A stretch of DNA of 61,898 nt, taken from Pseudolysinimonas_A sp041984585 (GTDB taxonomy: Bacteria; Actinomycetota; Actinomycetes; Actinomycetales; Microbacteriaceae). Location of the stretch: positions 1 through 61,898 of the forward strand of contig JBHIXX010000014.1 of NCBI GenBank assembly GCA_041984585.1, read 5' to 3'. The position numbers were made by a program, and so were the translations under genes. Position 1 is the first letter of the stretch. Each line of letters begins with the position of its first letter. Below the pieces are notes generated by a model. That model made no database searches. It saw only the letters and a program-made list of their open reading frames with translations, and was not told the origin of the DNA. Below, piece by piece: positions 7,566-16,641 of the stretch.

Positions 7566-8904
7566 GTGAGCCGCGCCGACCCCGCCCGCCGCGCCCTCGA
7601 CCGGGAGATCGCGCGGCTCGCCCTGCCGTCGCTGGGGGCGCTCGTCGCCGAGCCGATCTTCCTCGCGACCGACACGGCGATGATCGGGCACCTCGGCGCC
7701 GACCCTCTGGCCGCGCTCGGCCTCGCGGCCACCACCCTGCAGACGGCGATCGGGCTGATGATCTTCCTCGCCTACGCGACGACGCCGGCGGTCGCGCGCC
7801 GGCTCGGCTCCGGCGACGCCGCGGGCGCGATGCGGGCGGGCTTCGACGGGCTGTGGCTCGCGCTCGGGATCGGCATCGCCCTCGGCGTGGCCGCCTGGCT
7901 GTTCGCGACACCGGTGCTGGCGTTGTTCGGCGCCGAGCCCGCCGTCTCGGCCGCCGCCGCGGACTACCTGCGGGTCTCGGCCTGGGGTCTGCCGGGCATG
8001 CTCGTCACGATCGCCGCGACCGGGCTGTTCCGCGGGATGCAGGACGCCCGCACCCCGCTCGTCATCGCGTCGGTCGGCGCCGCCGCCAACGTCGCGCTCA
8101 ACGCGCTGCTGATCTACGGGCTCGGCTGGGGCCTGGTCGGGTCGGCGGCCGGCACCGCGATCGCGCAGACCGGGATGGCCGTGGCCTGCGTCGCGATCGC
8201 GCTGCGGGCGGCCCGCCCCCTCGGGGTCGGCATCCGTCCGGGGGTGGGCGGTGTGCTCTCGTCGCTGGGCGCCGGGGGCTGGATCTTCCTCCGCACGCTC
8301 AGCCTGCGAGTGGCCCTGGTCGGCGCCGTCGTGGTCGCGACCGTGCACGGCACCACGGTGCTCGCCGCCACCCAGGTGCTGTCGTCGATCTTCTTCCTGC
8401 TGGCGCTCGCGCTCGACGCACTCGCGATCGCCGGGCAAGCGATGATCGGCCACGCGCTCGGCGCCGGACGCCGCGACCACGCCGCCGCCGTGCTGCGGCG
8501 GCTGCTGCAGTTGTCGGTCGTCGGGCGGGCTCGCGCTCGGCGCGCTCGTCGCCGTGGCCAGTCCGTGGCTCGGTCGGGCGTTCACCGGCGACGCCGAGAT
8601 CCTCGCCGCCATCCCGGCCGGGCTGCTCGTGCTCGCCCTCGGTCTGCCGATCGGGGGCGCCGTGTTCGCGCTCGACGGCGTGCTCATCGGCGCGGGCGAC
8701 GGTCGATACCTGGCCCTCGTCGGCGCCCTCAACCTGGTGGTCGTCGTGCCGCTGCTCGTGGTCGTGGCCGTGCTCCCGCTCGGCGATGCGGTTGCGGTCG
8801 CCGCCGTCCAGGGGGTGTTCCAGGTGGCCTACATGATCGTCCGTCTGGTCACGCTCGGGCTGCGCGCCCGGTCGGGGCGATGGGCCGTCGTCGGCGCCGA
8901 CTGA
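7566..8904 (+). pseudogene. MATE efflux transporter, one-base frameshift
   Basis: Frame 7566 encodes the first 319 or so residues of a MATE/DinF-type multidrug antiporter (AEPIFLATDTAMIGHLG, about 10 hydrophobic spans, GMQDARTPL). At 8523-8525 the reading leaves the family sequence; dropping one G from the GGG run restores VVGGLALGALVAVASPWLGRA and continues in the next frame to TGA 8902-8904. The repaired length of 445 residues is normal for MATE. Without repair the downstream reading becomes Arg-rich nonsense to 8948. It is either a true inactivating insertion or a base-calling indel; the undecayed downstream sequence favours an error or a very recent mutation. Confidence 0.85.
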
Positions 8905-8945
8905 CCGGACCCGGGCCGCAGCACCGGGCAGGGTCCGGCGCTCCC

Positions 8946-8951
8946 TAGGCT
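8946..8951 (+). promoter_or_regulatory. -10 box of the HAD gene
   Basis: TAGGCT, 7 bases before ATG 8959; leaderless pattern. Confidence 0.45.
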
Positions 8952-8958
8952 GGACGGG

Positions 8959-9639
8959 ATGCCGCCCCGCTTGGAGTACTCGGCCGTCCTGTTCGACCTG
9001 GACGGCACGATCGTCGACTCCGCGCCCGGCATCACGTCGACGCTCGCCTACATGTTCCGGCGCCTCGGGCATCCGGTGCCCTCGCCGGCCGAGCTGGTGG
9101 CCTGGGTCGGGCCGCCCATCCTCGACTCGATGCGCGACCTCGCCGGCTTCGACCCCGAGGAGTCGCAGCGGGCGCTGGCGATCTACCGCGAGCGCTACCT
9201 GGCGCGCGGCGCGTACGACGCGACCGTGTATCCGGGCGTGCCCGACGTGCTGCGCGCGGTCTCCGAGGCCGGCATCCCGCTGTCGCTGTCGACCTCGAAG
9301 CCCGAGACGCCGGCCGCACTGGTGCTACGCCACTACGGGCTCGACGGCTACTTCGACGAGCTGACCGGCGCGAGCGACGACGAGAAGCGCAGCGCGAAGG
9401 CGGATGTCGTCGAGGAGGCGCTGCGGCGGCTCCGGGCGCGCGGCATGGACGTCTCGGCGCCGATCCTCATCGGCGACCGGCACCACGACGTCGAGGGCGC
9501 CGCCGCCCACGGGGTGCCGACGGTGTTCGTCACCTGGGGCTACGGATCGGTGGAGGAGCAGGAGGGCGCGGTCGCCGTGGTCGACACGTCAGCCGAGCTC
9601 CTCGACCTGCTCGGCCTGCCGCGCGCCGCCGTCGCCTGA
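8959..9639 (+). CDS. HAD-superfamily phosphatase (phosphoglycolate phosphatase-like)
   Basis: A 226-residue HAD hydrolase. Motif I is FDLDGTIVDS (nucleophile Asp13, acid/base Asp15), motif II the Ser/Thr in LSTSKPET, motif III Lys of DEKRSAKADV, and motif IV IGDRHHDVEGA with the magnesium-binding acids. The helical cap inserted after motif I (SAPGITSTLAYMFRRLG) is the C1 type of phosphoglycolate and pyrophosphate phosphatases. Gph-like clearance of 2-phosphoglycolate or a related sugar phosphate is the likely role, but HAD substrate ranges are broad. It is complete and convergent with prpC. Confidence 0.85.
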   Translation: MPPRLEYSAVLFDLDGTIVDSAPGITSTLAYMFRRLGHPVPSPAELVAWVGPPILDSMRDLAGFDPEESQRALAIYRERYLARGAYDATVYPGVPDVLRAVSEAGIPLSLSTSKPETPAALVLRHYGLDGYFDELTGASDDEKRSAKADVVEEALRRLRARGMDVSAPILIGDRHHDVEGAAAHGVPTVFVTWGYGSVEEQEGAVAVVDTSAELLDLLGLPRAAVA

Positions 9640-9692
9640 CGCGCGGGGCGCCCGGGTCGCCGCGCACCGCCCGCCCCGCCGCGGAGAGAGGA

Positions 9693-9730
9693 CCGGCCGG
9701 CGACTACCGCCACCTGGAGCCGCCGGCCGG
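9693..9730. terminator. Bidirectional terminator-like hairpin
   Basis: CCGGCCGGCG (9693-9702) and CGCCGGCCGG (9721-9730) form a perfect 10-bp stem with an 18-base loop between the convergent HAD and prpC genes. It has no T tract, as is common in this GC-rich group. Confidence 0.5.
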
Positions 9731-9739
9731 AGTCTGGGG

Positions 9740-10903
9740 TCAGGGACGCTCGGCGAGCGGGGTGAACGCGAGGTTCTCCGGTCCCGTGTAGTTCGCCGTC
9801 GGGCGGATGATCTTGCCGTCCTGGCGCTGCTCGATCACGTGCGCCGACCAGCCGGTGGTGCGCGCGATGACGAACAGCGGGGTGAACATCGCGGTGGGCA
9901 CGCCCATCAGGTGGTACGACACGGCCGAGAACCAGTCGAGGTTCGGGAACATCCGCTTCGCGTCCATCATGACGCTCTCGATGCGCTCGGCGATGTCGTA
10001 CAGCTCGGTCGTGCCCGCTTCGGCGGAGAGGCTCGCCGCGACCCGCTTGATCACCACGTTGCGGGGGTCGGAGACCGTGTAGACCGGGTGGCCGAAGCCG
10101 ATGATGACCTCCTTGGCCTCCACCCGCGCGCGGATGTCGGCCTCGGCCTCATCCGGGTTCACGTAGCGCTCCTGGATCTCGAAGGCGACCTCGTTCGCGC
10201 CGCCGTGCTTCGGTCCGCGGAGGGCGCCGATCGCGCCGGTGATCGCCGAGTAGATGTCGGAGCCCGTGCCCGCGATGACGCGCGCGGTGAAGGTCGACGC
10301 GTTGAACTCGTGCTCGGCGTAGAGGATGAGCGACGTGTGCATGGCGCGCACCCAGCTCTCCGACGGCTTCTCGCCGTGGAGCAGGTGCAGGAAGTGCCCG
10401 CCGACGGTCTCGTCGTCGGTCTCCACCTCGATGCGCCGGCCGCTCTGCGCGTAGTGGTACCAGTACAGGAGCATCGAGCCGAGCGACGCCACCAGGCGGT
10501 CGGCGATGTCGCGCGCCGCCTCCTCGCCGTGCTCGTCGGCCTCGGACTCGACGGTGCCGAGCACCGAGACGCCGGTGCGCATGACATCCATCGGGTGGGC
10601 GGTCGCAGGGATCGCCTCGAGCGCGGCCCGCACCTCGGCGGGCAGCGCGCGCAGCCCCGCGAGCTTGGCCTTGTAGGCGGCCAGCTCCGCAGCGTTGGGC
10701 AGCGTGCCGTGGATGAGCAGGTGCGCGATCTCCTCGAACTCCGCGCTCTCGGCGAAGTCGAGGATGTCGTAGCCGCGGTAGTGCAGGTCGTTGCCGGTGC
10801 GGCCGACGGTGCACAGCGCGGTGTTGCCCGCGGGCACGCCGGAGAGGGCGACGGACTTCTTCGGCTTGAAGCCGGGGGTCGGCTCGGCGGATGTCTCGGT
10901 CAT
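9740..10903 (-). CDS. prpC: 2-Methylcitrate synthase
   Basis: A 387-residue citrate-synthase-fold enzyme; with prpB and prpD directly upstream it is the propionyl-CoA + oxaloacetate condensing enzyme of the methylcitrate cycle. Visible are the N-terminal RGYDILD, the substrate/active-site region GPKHGGANE, FGHPVYTVSDPR, and VIEQRQDGKIIRPTANYTGP near the end. ATG 10903 is preferred because GAGGGAG lies 8 bases before it. GTG 10924, which overlaps the prpB stop as GTGA, is the alternative and would add 7 residues. It is the last gene of the operon and closed by a strong hairpin. Confidence 0.92.
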   Translation of the reverse strand: MTETSAEPTPGFKPKKSVALSGVPAGNTALCTVGRTGNDLHYRGYDILDFAESAEFEEIAHLLIHGTLPNAAELAAYKAKLAGLRALPAEVRAALEAIPATAHPMDVMRTGVSVLGTVESEADEHGEEAARDIADRLVASLGSMLLYWYHYAQSGRRIEVETDDETVGGHFLHLLHGEKPSESWVRAMHTSLILYAEHEFNASTFTARVIAGTGSDIYSAITGAIGALRGPKHGGANEVAFEIQERYVNPDEAEADIRARVEAKEVIIGFGHPVYTVSDPRNVVIKRVAASLSAEAGTTELYDIAERIESVMMDAKRMFPNLDWFSAVSYHLMGVPTAMFTPLFVIARTTGWSAHVIEQRQDGKIIRPTANYTGPENLAFTPLAERP

Positions 10904-10920
10904 GGGGGTGGCTCCCTCGC

Positions 10921-11832
10921 TCACTCGGATCGGTTGGTGCTGAGGTCGAACGTGAACACGCCCTCGTCGAAGGCCGAGTAGGCGGCGTAGTCGACGAGTT
11001 CGTAGAGGCGGGCGCGGGTCTGCATCTGCGGCACCTGCGACTGCAGGGTGCCGTCGGCCGCGAGGGCGTCGAGCCCGCGCTCGATGGCGCCCATCGCGAT
11101 CCGCAGCAGCGAGACCGGGAAGATCACCATGTTCACGCCGACGTCCTCGAGCTGCTGCACGGTGAACAGGTCGCTCTTTCCGAACTCGGTCATGTTGGCC
11201 AGGATCGGCACGTCGACCGCCGCGCGCATCGCCTCGAACTCGCTCAAGTCGGCCATCGCCTCGGCGAAGATCGCGTCGGCGCCGGCGTCGACCAGCGCCT
11301 TGGCCCGGTCGGTCGCCGCGGCGAGCCCGTCCACCCCGCGGATGTCGGTGCGCGCCATGATCAGGAAGTCGGGGTCCCGGCGCGCCTGCACCGCGGCGCG
11401 GATGCGGTTGACCGCGGTGCGCTCGTCGACCACGTCCTTGCCGTCGAGGTGGCCGCAGCGCTTCGGGTTGACCTGGTCCTCGAGGTGCACGCCGGCGAGG
11501 CCCGCATCCTCGAGCATCTGCACGGTGCGGGCGACGTTCATCGGCTCGCCGAACCCGGTGTCGCCGTCGATGAGCGCGGGCAGGTCGGTCATCCGCGCGA
11601 TCTGCCCGCCGCGCTGAGCGACCTCGCTGAGCGTCGTGAGCCCGATGTCGGGGAGTCCCAGCTCGTTCGCCATGACGGCGCCGGAGATGTAGACGCCCTC
11701 GAAGCCCTTCTCCTGGATGAGGCGGGTCGACAGCGGCGTGAACGCACCGGGGAAGCGCTGGATGGTGCCGCTCGCGAGCCCCGCTCGGAAGGCCTTCCGC
11801 TTGTCGGACGCCGTGACGGTGGAGTGCAGCAT
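10921..11832 (-). CDS. prpB: 2-Methylisocitrate lyase
   Basis: A 303-residue isocitrate-lyase-superfamily (PEP mutase fold) enzyme splitting 2-methylisocitrate into succinate and pyruvate. The family signature appears as KRCGHLDGK (KKCGH loop with catalytic Cys), with GDTGFGEPMNVARTV for metal/substrate binding, HLEDQ, and ARTDIRGVDGL. ATG 11832 shares its A with the prpD stop (TGATG), so translation is coupled. It ends over the GTG of the longer prpC start. Confidence 0.93.
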   Translation of the reverse strand: MLHSTVTASDKRKAFRAGLASGTIQRFPGAFTPLSTRLIQEKGFEGVYISGAVMANELGLPDIGLTTLSEVAQRGGQIARMTDLPALIDGDTGFGEPMNVARTVQMLEDAGLAGVHLEDQVNPKRCGHLDGKDVVDERTAVNRIRAAVQARRDPDFLIMARTDIRGVDGLAAATDRAKALVDAGADAIFAEAMADLSEFEAMRAAVDVPILANMTEFGKSDLFTVQQLEDVGVNMVIFPVSLLRIAMGAIERGLDALAADGTLQSQVPQMQTRARLYELVDYAAYSAFDEGVFTFDLSTNRSE

Positions 11833-13328
11833 CAGAAGAGACCCTTCGGCGCCGCGGGCAGGTCGGCCGCCAGCACGGTGAGCTGCGCGAGCTCCGCCGC
11901 CGACAGTTCGGGCAGGCGCTGGGCGACGTCGAGGAAGCGCTCGATCTGGGCGTCGGTCAGGATGCCGTCGGCGAGGGTGCGGAACTTGCCGACGTACTGC
12001 TCGCGCGCGAACGGGCGCGCGCCGAGGGGATGCGCGTCGGCCACGGCGATCTCGTCGACGATGGTCGAGCCGTCGGCGAGGGTGACCTCGATGCGACCGC
12101 CGAACGCCTTCTCCCGCGGGTCGTTCGAGTGGTACCGGCGGGTCCACTCCGGGTCCTCGACCGTCGTGATCTTTCTCCACAGCGCGACCGTGTCGGGGCG
12201 CTGGGCGCGGGCCGGCAGGTACGAGTCGACGTGGTGCCAGGCCTCGTCCTGCAGCGCGACGGCGACGATGTACGGGATCGAGTGGTCGAGCGTCTCGCGG
12301 CTCGCCGTCGGGTCGTACTTCTGCGGGTCGCCGGAGCCGGAGCCGATCACGTAGTGGGTGTGGTGGCTGGTGGCGAGGACGATCTTCTCGACCTTGTCGG
12401 CGTCCTTGAGCTCGGGGTGCTCCCGGCCGAGCTTGCGGGCGAGGTCGATCCAGGCCTGCGCCTGGTACTCGGCGGAGTGCTCCTTGGTGTAGCTGTCGAG
12501 GATGGCCCGCTTGGCCTCGCCGGCCTCGGGCAGCGGCACCTCGTAGCGGCCCTCGGGCCCGTCGAGCAGCCAGGCGATGACGCCGTCCTCGCCCTCCCAG
12601 ATCGGCGACGGGCTGGTCTGGCCGCGCATCGCGCGGTCGACGGCCTCGACCGCCATCTTCCCGGCGAAGGCGGGGGCCGACGCCTTCCAGGTGGAGATCT
12701 CGCCCTTGCGCGACTGTCGGGTGGCGGTGGTGGTGTGCAGCGCCTGGCCGACCGCCTGGTAGATGGTGTCGGCGTCGAGCCCGAGCAGGGTGCCGATGCC
12801 GGCCGCGGCCGACGGGCCGAGGTGCGCGACGTGGTCGATCTTGTGCTTGTGCAGCGAGATGCCCTTGACCAGGTCGACCTGGATCTCGTAGCCGGTCGCG
12901 ATGCCGCGCACCAGCGCCGCGCCGTCGGCGCCGGCGTGCTGGGCGACCGCGAGGATCGGGGGGATGTTGTCGCCCGGGTGCGAGTACTCGGCGGCGAGGA
13001 ACGTGTCGTGGTAGTCGAGCTCGCGCACGGCGACCCCGTTCGCGTAGGCCGCCCACTCGGGGCTGAACCGGCCCTCGATGCCGAACACCGTCGACCCGGG
13101 CTGCATCGGGTGCGCCTCCGCGGCGCCGCGCGCGGCCACGATGGGCGCGCGCTTGAGGGACGCCACCGCGACCGACGCGTTGTCGATGACGCGGTTGACG
13201 ATCATGTCGGTGACCTCGTCGTCGACGGCCACCGGGTCGGTCGCGATCTGGGCGACCTTCCAGGCGAGCTGCTCCTCCTTCGGGAGCGACTCGTCGGAGC
13301 GATAGGTGCGGACGGGGTGGAGCTTCAT
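11832..13328 (-). CDS. prpD: 2-Methylcitrate dehydratase
   Basis: A 498-residue MmgE/PrpD-family protein that dehydrates 2-methylcitrate to 2-methyl-cis-aconitate without an iron-sulfur cluster. Recognisable segments are VRTYRSDESL at the start, VAVASLKRAPIVAARG, the NGVAVRELDYHDTFLAAEYSHPGDNIPPILA block with conserved His/Asp residues, and DHVAHLGPSAAAGIGTLLGL. Length fits PrpD (about 480-505). ATG 13328 overlaps the regulator stop by 4 bases (ATGA), making a tightly coupled operon. Confidence 0.93.
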   Translation of the reverse strand: MKLHPVRTYRSDESLPKEEQLAWKVAQIATDPVAVDDEVTDMIVNRVIDNASVAVASLKRAPIVAARGAAEAHPMQPGSTVFGIEGRFSPEWAAYANGVAVRELDYHDTFLAAEYSHPGDNIPPILAVAQHAGADGAALVRGIATGYEIQVDLVKGISLHKHKIDHVAHLGPSAAAGIGTLLGLDADTIYQAVGQALHTTTATRQSRKGEISTWKASAPAFAGKMAVEAVDRAMRGQTSPSPIWEGEDGVIAWLLDGPEGRYEVPLPEAGEAKRAILDSYTKEHSAEYQAQAWIDLARKLGREHPELKDADKVEKIVLATSHHTHYVIGSGSGDPQKYDPTASRETLDHSIPYIVAVALQDEAWHHVDSYLPARAQRPDTVALWRKITTVEDPEWTRRYHSNDPREKAFGGRIEVTLADGSTIVDEIAVADAHPLGARPFAREQYVGKFRTLADGILTDAQIERFLDVAQRLPELSAAELAQLTVLAADLPAAPKGLF

Positions 13329-14044
13329 GCGCTGCCTTTCCGGGTGCGCCCGCTCGGGGCGACGGCGGTGGTGCGCCCCGTCGGGTCGACGGAGCCGCGG
13401 ACGCGGCCGGCGGACGCGTCGAGGGTCAGGAGGATGGTGGCGAGCGACGAGCGCAGGTGCACGGCGGTCGCGGAGACCGCGAGCGCGTCGTCGCCGTCGC
13501 GGATCGCCTCGCAGATCAGGCGGTGCTCCGCCGCCGACGAACGCAGGCGGTCGGGGTTGGCGCTGGCGATGCGGCGCGCGCGGGTCAGGTGCAGCCGCAC
13601 GCCGTCGAGGGCGTTCTGGTACACCGCGTTGTCGATGGCGTCGTCGATCGCGACGTCGAACTCGGCGATCAGCTCGTAATAGGCCTCGACCGCGGCGTCG
13701 TCGCGCAGCTCACCGACGTCGGCGAAGCGCGCCGCGAGCGCGGCGAACACCTCCGGCTCGCGGCGTCGGGCGGCGAGCCGTGCGCCGTGCGTCTCGAGCG
13801 CCTCGCGCAGCTCGAACAGACGGGTGACCGAGTCGCGCGACACGTCGGACACGACGCCGGTGCGGCCGCGGCTGGTGTCGACGAGACCCTCGAGCGCGAG
13901 GCGCGCGAGGGCCGCGCGCAGCGGCGTGCGCGAGACGCCGAGCCGCTCGGCGAGGTCGGTCTCGTTGAGCGGGGTGCCGGGCGCGAGCCGCCATCCCACG
14001 ATCTCCTCGCGGAGGGACGCATACGCGGTGTCGCTCGCTCGCAC
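13325..14044 (-). CDS. GntR/FadR-type regulator of the prp operon
   Basis: A 239-residue regulator with an N-terminal winged helix (ETDLAERLGVSRTPLRAALARLALEGLV, about 31-58) and a C-terminal all-helical FCD-type ligand domain (about 80-215). Its stop overlaps the prpD start, so it probably senses a methylcitrate-cycle metabolite and controls this operon. GTG 14044 is chosen because a TAGAGT -10 box lies 8 bases upstream and homology begins just after; an open frame extends to 14155 but crosses the promoter. Its role as prp regulator is inferred from position. Confidence 0.85.
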   Translation of the reverse strand: MRASDTAYASLREEIVGWRLAPGTPLNETDLAERLGVSRTPLRAALARLALEGLVDTSRGRTGVVSDVSRDSVTRLFELREALETHGARLAARRREPEVFAALAARFADVGELRDDAAVEAYYELIAEFDVAIDDAIDNAVYQNALDGVRLHLTRARRIASANPDRLRSSAAEHRLICEAIRDGDDALAVSATAVHLRSSLATILLTLDASAGRVRGSVDPTGRTTAVAPSGRTRKGSA

Positions 14045-14052
14045 GAGGCCCG

Positions 14053-14086
14053 ACTCTACGCCGCGGATCGCGTTTTGTATACAGAA
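14053..14086 (-). promoter_or_regulatory. prp operon promoter with palindromic GntR operator
   Basis: The -10 box TAGAGT lies at 14058-14053, 8 bases before GTG 14044. The -35 region is occupied by TTTTGTATACAGAA (14073-14086, plus strand), a near-perfect palindrome centred on GTATAC and typical of GntR operators. Placed over the -35 it would give autorepression of the whole operon. Confidence 0.55.
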
Positions 14087-14175
14087 GCGACCTCCGGGGT
14101 CGATTTCTTCGTCGAGATGGGCCGTTTCGGTATGCGGAACCCCGGGGGCGAACACCCCGCACCGACCGGCCGCGT

Positions 14176-14199
14176 GGGAGGGGCGGCGCCTCTCCTCCC
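14176..14199. terminator. Terminator-like hairpin after the E1-like gene
   Basis: GGGAGGGGCGG and CCTCTCCTCCC pair at 9 of 11 positions just downstream of the stop at 14208 (minus strand). No T tract. Confidence 0.35.
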
Positions 14200-14207
14200 C
14201 GCGGGGA

Positions 14208-16535
14208 TCAGGTCGCGACGGCGAGCGCGGCGCGCACGATCGAGTCGACGTCGATGCCGTGGGCCCGCTGCACCGACTCGAGGTCGCCCGACTGCCCGAA
14301 ACCCGACACCCCGAGATGCGTCGCGGCGACCCCGCGGATGCCGGCGAGGAACGCCAGCGTGTGCGGGTGCCCGTCGAGCACCGTGACCATGGGCCGCGCG
14401 CGCTCCGCGGGGAAGGCCGCGTCGAGCACCCAGGTGGCGGCGTCGCCGTGGCCGCGGCGCGCCTGAACGGCCTCGAACAGCAGGCCGGGGCTCGTGGCGA
14501 CCACGACGTCGGCGCGATGGCCGAGCGCCGTCAGGCGATCGGCCGCATCCAGCGTTTCGGGCACGGTCGCGCCCATCCCGACGAGGGTGACGGTGGGATC
14601 GTCGGCCCGGCGCAGCGGGATGGCTCCGGCCACCGCGGCGCGCCGGCGGGCCTCGCGAGCCGCCGGGTCGTCGGGGATGCCCGCGCGATCCTGGTCGACC
14701 GGGCGGGTCGACAGACGGAGGTAGGCGGAACGGCCCCCGAGGCGACCCATCTGGCCGAGGGCGGCGAGCAGGCACCACTCGGTGTCCTGCGCGAAGGCCG
14801 GCTCGTAGGAGAGCAGGCCGGGCTGCTCGAGCCCGATCGACGGCGTGATCACCGACTGGTGCGCCCCGCCCTCCGCCGCGAGCGTCACCCCGGAGGGAGT
14901 GCCGACCAGCAGCGACTGCCCGCCCGCGTACATGCCGAACGTCCACGGCTCGAGGGCTCGCGCGACGAACGGATCGTAGATGACCCCGATCGGCAGCAGC
15001 GCCTCGCCCCAGCGGTTCCAGGTCGCGCCGAGCTCGCCAATGAGCCCGACCAGGTTCACCTCGGCGATCCCGAGCTCGATGTGCTGGCCGGTCGGGCTCT
15101 CGCGCCAGTGCACCAGGGTCTCGGCGTCGTCCGCGAACCAGTCCGGCCGTTCCTCGGGCGCCCACACGCCGACCTTGTTGAGCCATCCGGCGAGGTTGGT
15201 GCTCGAGCTGACGTCGGGGCTCACGCTCACCAACCGGCGACCCACCTCTGGGGCCGCGCGGAACAGGTCGAGCAGCGCTCGGCCGAGGGCGGCCTGCGTG
15301 GTGCCGACGCCCTTCGGGGTGCGCCCCAGGTCGCGCGGCACCGCGCCGGCGGAGGCGGGCGGCGCGTCCCGACGGTCGAGCCGGGCGGCGGTGGCGGCAC
15401 AGAGCTCGGCGGCGTGCCCGTCGGCGAACCGACGCCACGGGTCGGCGAGGTCCACGCCGCTCGTCGCCGCGAACGCCGCCATCTGCTCCGCGGTGAGCAG
15501 GGCGGAGTGGTTCTGCGGGTGGCCCTCCGTCGGCAGCCCCCGCCCCTTCACGGTGTAGGCCAGGATGACGGTCGGCCGGGTGTCGTCGATCCGGGCGTAG
15601 GCATCGGCGAGCGCGTCGAGGTCGTGGCCGCCGAGGTTGCGGATCGCCGCGTGCAGGGTGGCGTCGTCGAGCTCGGCGAGCAACGCGGCGATGGGCGACG
15701 CGTCCGGGCCGGCGCCCGGCAGCAGCTCCCGCACGCGCTCGATCGGGTGGCGCAGCATCCGCTGGTACTCGGGATTGGGCATGCCGTCGATGCGGCGGCG
15801 CAGCGCGTCGCCTCCCGGGCGCTGGAACAGCGACTCGAGGAGGGTGCCGTACTTGAGCGTCATCACCTGCCAGCCGCCGGCCGCGAACATCGCCTCGTAG
15901 CGCTCGGCGCTGATGATCGGGATGACGCGATCGAGCGACTGGCGGTTCACGTCGACCACCCAGACCACTTCGCCCAGCTCGGCGACGAGCGGGTCGAGCA
16001 CGCACTCCCACACCGCGCCCTCGTCGAGTTCGGCGTCGCCGAGCAGCGACCACTGGCGTCCGCGGCCGGCGCCGCCGAAATGGGCGTCGACGTATCGCCG
16101 CGCGATGGCCCCCCACACCGGCGCCGTCGCGCCGATCCCGACCGAGCCCGTCGAGTAGTCGGCGGGCACCGGATCCTTCGTGCGGCTGGGGTAGCTCTGC
16201 ACCCCGCCGAACTCGCGGAGCGCCTCCATGTCGCGCGGGCCGATCCTGCCGAGCAGGAACTCGATCGCGTGGAGGACCGGCGAGGCGTGCGGCTTCACCG
16301 AGACCCGGTCCTCCGGTCGCAGCGCTCCGAACCAGAGGGCGGTCATGATCGAGGTCATCGACGCGCTGGACGCCTGGTGACCGCCGACCTTGAGCCCGGT
16401 CGGGTTGGGGCGCACGCGGTTGGCGTGGTCGACCATCGCCGTGGCGAGCCAGCGCACGCGATCCTCGATCTCGACGAGCGGGGCGGCGGTGCGCACACCG
16501 GCGATCGGAGCGGGCGATGTCGACGTCGTAGTCAT
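14208..16535 (-). CDS. AceE/transketolase-like thiamine-diphosphate E1 enzyme
   Basis: A 775-residue protein with the three-part transketolase plan (PP, Pyr and C-terminal domains). GHQASSASM (about 52-60) and the TPP motif GDAELDEG (166-173) ending in VVDVNRQSLDR (Asn197) match the homodimeric pyruvate dehydrogenase E1 pattern better than transketolase; HIELGIAEVNLVGLIGEL carries the cofactor-activating Glu. It is about 110-130 residues shorter than AceE and has no E2/E3 genes beside it, so it may act on another 2-oxo acid or as a non-complex enzyme. ATG 16535 is the first start before clear homology. It is divergent from an Lrp/AsnC gene, its likely regulator. Confidence 0.75.
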   Translation of the reverse strand: MTTTSTSPAPIAGVRTAAPLVEIEDRVRWLATAMVDHANRVRPNPTGLKVGGHQASSASMTSIMTALWFGALRPEDRVSVKPHASPVLHAIEFLLGRIGPRDMEALREFGGVQSYPSRTKDPVPADYSTGSVGIGATAPVWGAIARRYVDAHFGGAGRGRQWSLLGDAELDEGAVWECVLDPLVAELGEVVWVVDVNRQSLDRVIPIISAERYEAMFAAGGWQVMTLKYGTLLESLFQRPGGDALRRRIDGMPNPEYQRMLRHPIERVRELLPGAGPDASPIAALLAELDDATLHAAIRNLGGHDLDALADAYARIDDTRPTVILAYTVKGRGLPTEGHPQNHSALLTAEQMAAFAATSGVDLADPWRRFADGHAAELCAATAARLDRRDAPPASAGAVPRDLGRTPKGVGTTQAALGRALLDLFRAAPEVGRRLVSVSPDVSSSTNLAGWLNKVGVWAPEERPDWFADDAETLVHWRESPTGQHIELGIAEVNLVGLIGELGATWNRWGEALLPIGVIYDPFVARALEPWTFGMYAGGQSLLVGTPSGVTLAAEGGAHQSVITPSIGLEQPGLLSYEPAFAQDTEWCLLAALGQMGRLGGRSAYLRLSTRPVDQDRAGIPDDPAAREARRRAAVAGAIPLRRADDPTVTLVGMGATVPETLDAADRLTALGHRADVVVATSPGLLFEAVQARRGHGDAATWVLDAAFPAERARPMVTVLDGHPHTLAFLAGIRGVAATHLGVSGFGQSGDLESVQRAHGIDVDSIVRAALAVAT

Positions 16536-16586
16536 ATTCCCGCTACGACAGCAGCTACCCGTGATCCTGCGCAATGGCACTCACCT

Positions 16587-16599
16587 GAATGTGTCATTC
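16587..16599. promoter_or_regulatory. Palindromic operator candidate between E1-like and lrp genes
   Basis: GAATG-TGT-CATTC is a perfect 5-3-5 inverted repeat in the 106-bp divergent gap, in the usual place for an Lrp/AsnC binding site controlling both genes. Confidence 0.45.
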
Positions 16600-16641
16600 T
16601 GGTCGAATCGGACCGGCTCACCCGGAGAGAGGTCGACCACG

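Noticed and set aside
8510..8560. Programmed frameshift in the MATE gene
   Set aside because: No slippery heptamer or downstream structure of a known type, and the family is not known for recoding; a simple G indel explains it.
9740..10924. Ordinary citrate synthase (gltA) for the prpC gene
   Set aside because: Overlapping order with prpB and prpD and the GntR regulator makes the methylcitrate role far more likely; sequence alone would not separate the two with certainty.
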